Positions 35,567 to 37,836 of a stretch of DNA of 37,836 nt are shown here, in pieces. Below the pieces are notes generated by a model, which saw nothing but the letters and a program-made list of their open reading frames with translations, was not told where the DNA came from and did not search any database. The stretch is taken from assembly GCA_013204345.1 (NCBI GenBank), contig JABMOB010000026.1, positions 1 to 37,836 of the forward strand, read 5' to 3'. This DNA is from Parcubacteria group bacterium. GTDB taxonomy: Bacteria > Patescibacteriota > Minisyncoccia > Phycocordibacterales > JABMOB01. Position numbers and translations under genes: made by a program. Numbering within the stretch: position 1 is the stretch's first letter; each line of letters starts with the position of its first letter.

Positions 35567-36115
35567 ATGGTAAAAATTGTTCAAAAAAGTGATCCTGTGC
35601 TACGAGAAACGGCCAAAGACGTTGTTATTTCAGATATTCAAACACCCAAAATACAAAAAATCCTAAAAGACATGAAAGAAGCGCTAGCTTCACAAGAAGA
35701 TGGCGTGGCAATAGCTGCACCGCAAATCGGAGAATCTTTGCGAATTTTTGTTATATCTGGAAATGTTTTTGAAATAATAAAAGGTAAAAGTGAAAAAATA
35801 AATGAAAGTGAAAAATTTCCAGATATTGTTTTTATAAACCCAAAAATCACCAAACTTTCAAAAGAGAAAAAAAACATGGAGGAAGGATGTCTTAGTGTAC
35901 GATATCTATATGGCAAAGTAGAACGCTCTGCAAAAGCATCAATAGAGGCCTATGACGAAAAAGGCAAGTTCTTCAAAAAGGGTGGTTCAGGTCTTATGGC
36001 GCAGATTTTTCAGCACGAAGTAGAACATTTGGACGGTGTTCTTTTTATTGATAAAGCAAAAGAAATAGAAGAGATACCTCCGGAGACAAAAAATGATCCA
36101 GCTAAAAAAATTTAG
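35567..36115 (+). CDS. def: Peptide deformylase
   Basis: DGVAIAAPQIG, EEGCLSV, QHEVEHLDG (the three PDF motifs). Confidence 0.94.
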   Translation: MVKIVQKSDPVLRETAKDVVISDIQTPKIQKILKDMKEALASQEDGVAIAAPQIGESLRIFVISGNVFEIIKGKSEKINESEKFPDIVFINPKITKLSKEKKNMEEGCLSVRYLYGKVERSAKASIEAYDEKGKFFKKGGSGLMAQIFQHEVEHLDGVLFIDKAKEIEEIPPETKNDPAKKI

Positions 36116-36124
36116 AAAATAAAA

Positions 36125-36996
36125 ATGCAAAATAAAAAAGTATCATTCATTTTTTTTGGCACCTCAGAGTTTTCAGTATTTGTGTTAGATGAGTTAAAAG
36201 AGCTCGATCTTATCCCCTCTCTAGTCATTACGACCCCTGATAAACCAAAAGGAAGAAAACTATCATTACACCTTCGGAAGTAAAAATGTGGGCAGAGAAA
36301 AACAAAATCGAAACTCTACAACCAGAAAAGCTTGATTCTATATTTGTCGATAAGTTAAAAAGTGCCAAAAGTGACTTTTTTCTTGTTGCGTCCTATGGCA
36401 AGATTATTCCGGAAATAGTTTTGAGTATTCATCCTCACAAAACATTAAATATTCACCCCTCACTTCTTCCAAAACTTAGAGGCGCATCGCCGATACAATT
36501 TGCAATTCTACAAGAAAAAGAAACAGGTGTAACGATAATGGAGATAGACAAAGAAATGGACCATGGACCAATTGTTGCTCAAGAAAAAGTTGGTATTACC
36601 GAATGGCCACCGAGAAGAGACGTGCTAGAAAAAACGTTGGCCATATCCGGAAGTAAACTTTTAGCCAACATACTACCGAAATGGTTATCCGGAGAAATCA
36701 AACCTAAACCACAAAACCATGAAGAGGCCACTTATACCAAAAAAATAGAGAAAACCGACGGACTTGTGGATTTATCCGATGACCCTTATGAAAATTACAA
36801 AAAAATCCAAAGCTTTTATGGATGGCCGGGTACTTATTTTTTCGTCAAAAAAGACGGGAAGGAAATACGGGTAATAATAAAAGACGCCATTTTCAAAGAT
36901 GGTAAATTAGAAATAAAACGCGTATTACCAGAGGGTAAAAAAGAAACGGATTGGGTTAGTTTCTGCGCCAACGGCCAAAACCCGGCAAGCCTTTAA
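36125..36996 (+). pseudogene. fmt: Methionyl-tRNA formyltransferase split by a 1-nt frameshift near 36261-36271
   Basis: Frame 1: MQNKKVSFIFFGTSEFSVFVLDELKELDLIPSLVITTPDKPKGRKLSL-HLRK*(36283). Continues in another frame as TPSEVKMWAEKNKIETLQPEKLDS...NIHPSLLPKLRGASPIQFAI... Confidence 0.85.
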
Positions 36997-37342
36997 TAAT
37001 AGCTTTCATTTTGGAAGCACCCCTTCTAAACAAAGTTCGCTTTTTTGTTTTGTAAGTTTTCAACTCACGCAAAATTTCATCTCTCATTTCATCTATCGCC
37101 GAATGCAAGCTCTCTTTTTCGGAGAAAGCGTATAAACTTTTTCCGTCAATTTGCATATTTATTTCTGCGCGAAAAACTTCACCAGACTTATGATGTTCTG
37201 TTGTTTTAGCAACCTCAACCTCCGCCAAAATACTGTCATTGTTCGGGTTTATAAACTTATCAAGAGAAGCTATTTTTTTATTTAAATAATCAGCAGATTC
37301 AGGTAAAAGAGTAAGATTGGTAACTTTTATATTTAGTTTCAT
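36956..37342 (-). CDS. hpf: Ribosome hibernation promoting factor (short HPF/RaiA type)
   Basis: MKLNIKVTNLTLLPESADYLNKKIASLDKFI...EVFRAEINMQIDGKSLYAFSEKESLHSAIDEMRDEILREL. Confidence 0.85.
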   Translation of the reverse strand: MKLNIKVTNLTLLPESADYLNKKIASLDKFINPNNDSILAEVEVAKTTEHHKSGEVFRAEINMQIDGKSLYAFSEKESLHSAIDEMRDEILRELKTYKTKKRTLFRRGASKMKAIIKGLPGFGRWRRN

Positions 37343-37419
37343 ATTGTAAATAAATTAATTAGTATGTACCTATTATACATAACTTTGTGGACTTTAGACA
37401 TTCGAACTGGGACTTTTGA

Positions 37420-37641
37420 TTACTTCTCAATATCCAATATTTTCGTAGGAGAATGATGGCCAGAAATAATTCGCACTTTACCCCTGGAAATACCAAAATG
37501 GTCTGCCACCACCTCCACCACTCGCCTATTGGCCATATTCCTTTCGGCTCTCTCCTTAACCTCTATATCAAAATGTGTTTCTGATTTTTTCTTCAAAATC
37601 TCCTTTTTCGCACCAGCTTTCACTTTTACTCTTATATACAT
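37420..37641 (-). CDS. DUF167/YggU family protein
   Basis: MYIRVKVKAGAKKE...FDIEVKERAERNMANRRVVEVVADHFGISRGKVRIISGHHSPTKILDI. Confidence 0.85.
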   Translation of the reverse strand: MYIRVKVKAGAKKEILKKKSETHFDIEVKERAERNMANRRVVEVVADHFGISRGKVRIISGHHSPTKILDIEK

Positions 37642-37726
37642 ATATACATTATAATCTCATTTTTTGATTTACATGCAAAGAAAAAATCTTTGCAATATAT
37701 GTATCTTTTGATAATATAAACGACAT

Positions 37727-37798
37727 TCCGCAGTAGCTCAGTGGTAGAGCGATCGCCTGTTAAGCGATTGGTCGTTGGTTCGAATCCAACCCGCGGAG
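37727..37798 (+). tRNA. tRNA-Asn (anticodon GTT)
   Basis: TCCGCAG acceptor / CCGCGGA+G (one A.C mismatch); anticodon arm ATCGC-CTGTTAA-GCGAT; T-arm GTTGG-TTCGAAT-CCAAC. Confidence 0.92.
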
Positions 37799-37836
37799 CC
37801 CAATCTCGTTTATTATAATTTTGTTGGAAACTATAG

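Noticed and set aside
1-37836. CRISPR array, transposase, integrase, defence or secretion gene cluster
   Set aside because: No evenly spaced identical repeats with unique spacers and no such protein among the translated ORFs; repeats seen are short degenerate words or palindromes.

Overview
The window looks like a compact, AT-rich Candidate Phyla Radiation (Parcubacteria-like) chromosome segment using code 11. Most genes are on the minus strand. Core content is a dispersed division/cell-wall cluster: mraZ-rsmH-ftsL-like-ftsI-murF, murA, mraY, ftsW-murG, mreB-mreC-mreD-mrdA, a second mreB, and a D,D-carboxypeptidase. It also carries tRNA synthetases (gltX partial, aspS, trpS, lysS, proS), greA, frr, rseP, holB, priA-like, def, fmt, hpf, scpA/scpB, galU and an orphan aspartokinase. 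I read two tRNAs by eye (Glu-CTC, Asn-GTT) and a T-box leader upstream of aspS. There is no CRISPR array, transposase gene or obvious defence island. The unexplained signal is in the spacers: (1) 7- or 9-nt phased degenerate word arrays that flip strand polarity and start at stop codons; (2) a dispersed palindromic family (TCACCCTGTTAAAT...ATTTAACAGGGTGA), two copies of which fold as gapless three-way junctions, upstream of ftsW, mraZ and priA; (3) a 226-bp element with terminal inverted repeats and two tandem structured repeats with compensatory stem changes; (4) a perfect 46-bp palindrome; (5) an orphan, promoter- and terminator-bounded structured small RNA; (6) a 192-bp nested palindrome with 21-bp arms abutting the proS start codon. 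Several proteins are reduced: AspRS lacks the GAD domain, ProRS lacks the INS editing domain, PriA lacks its ATPase motifs, fmt is split by a 1-nt frameshift, and a CsaA-like gene ends in a palindrome. All calls were made by eye without database searches.
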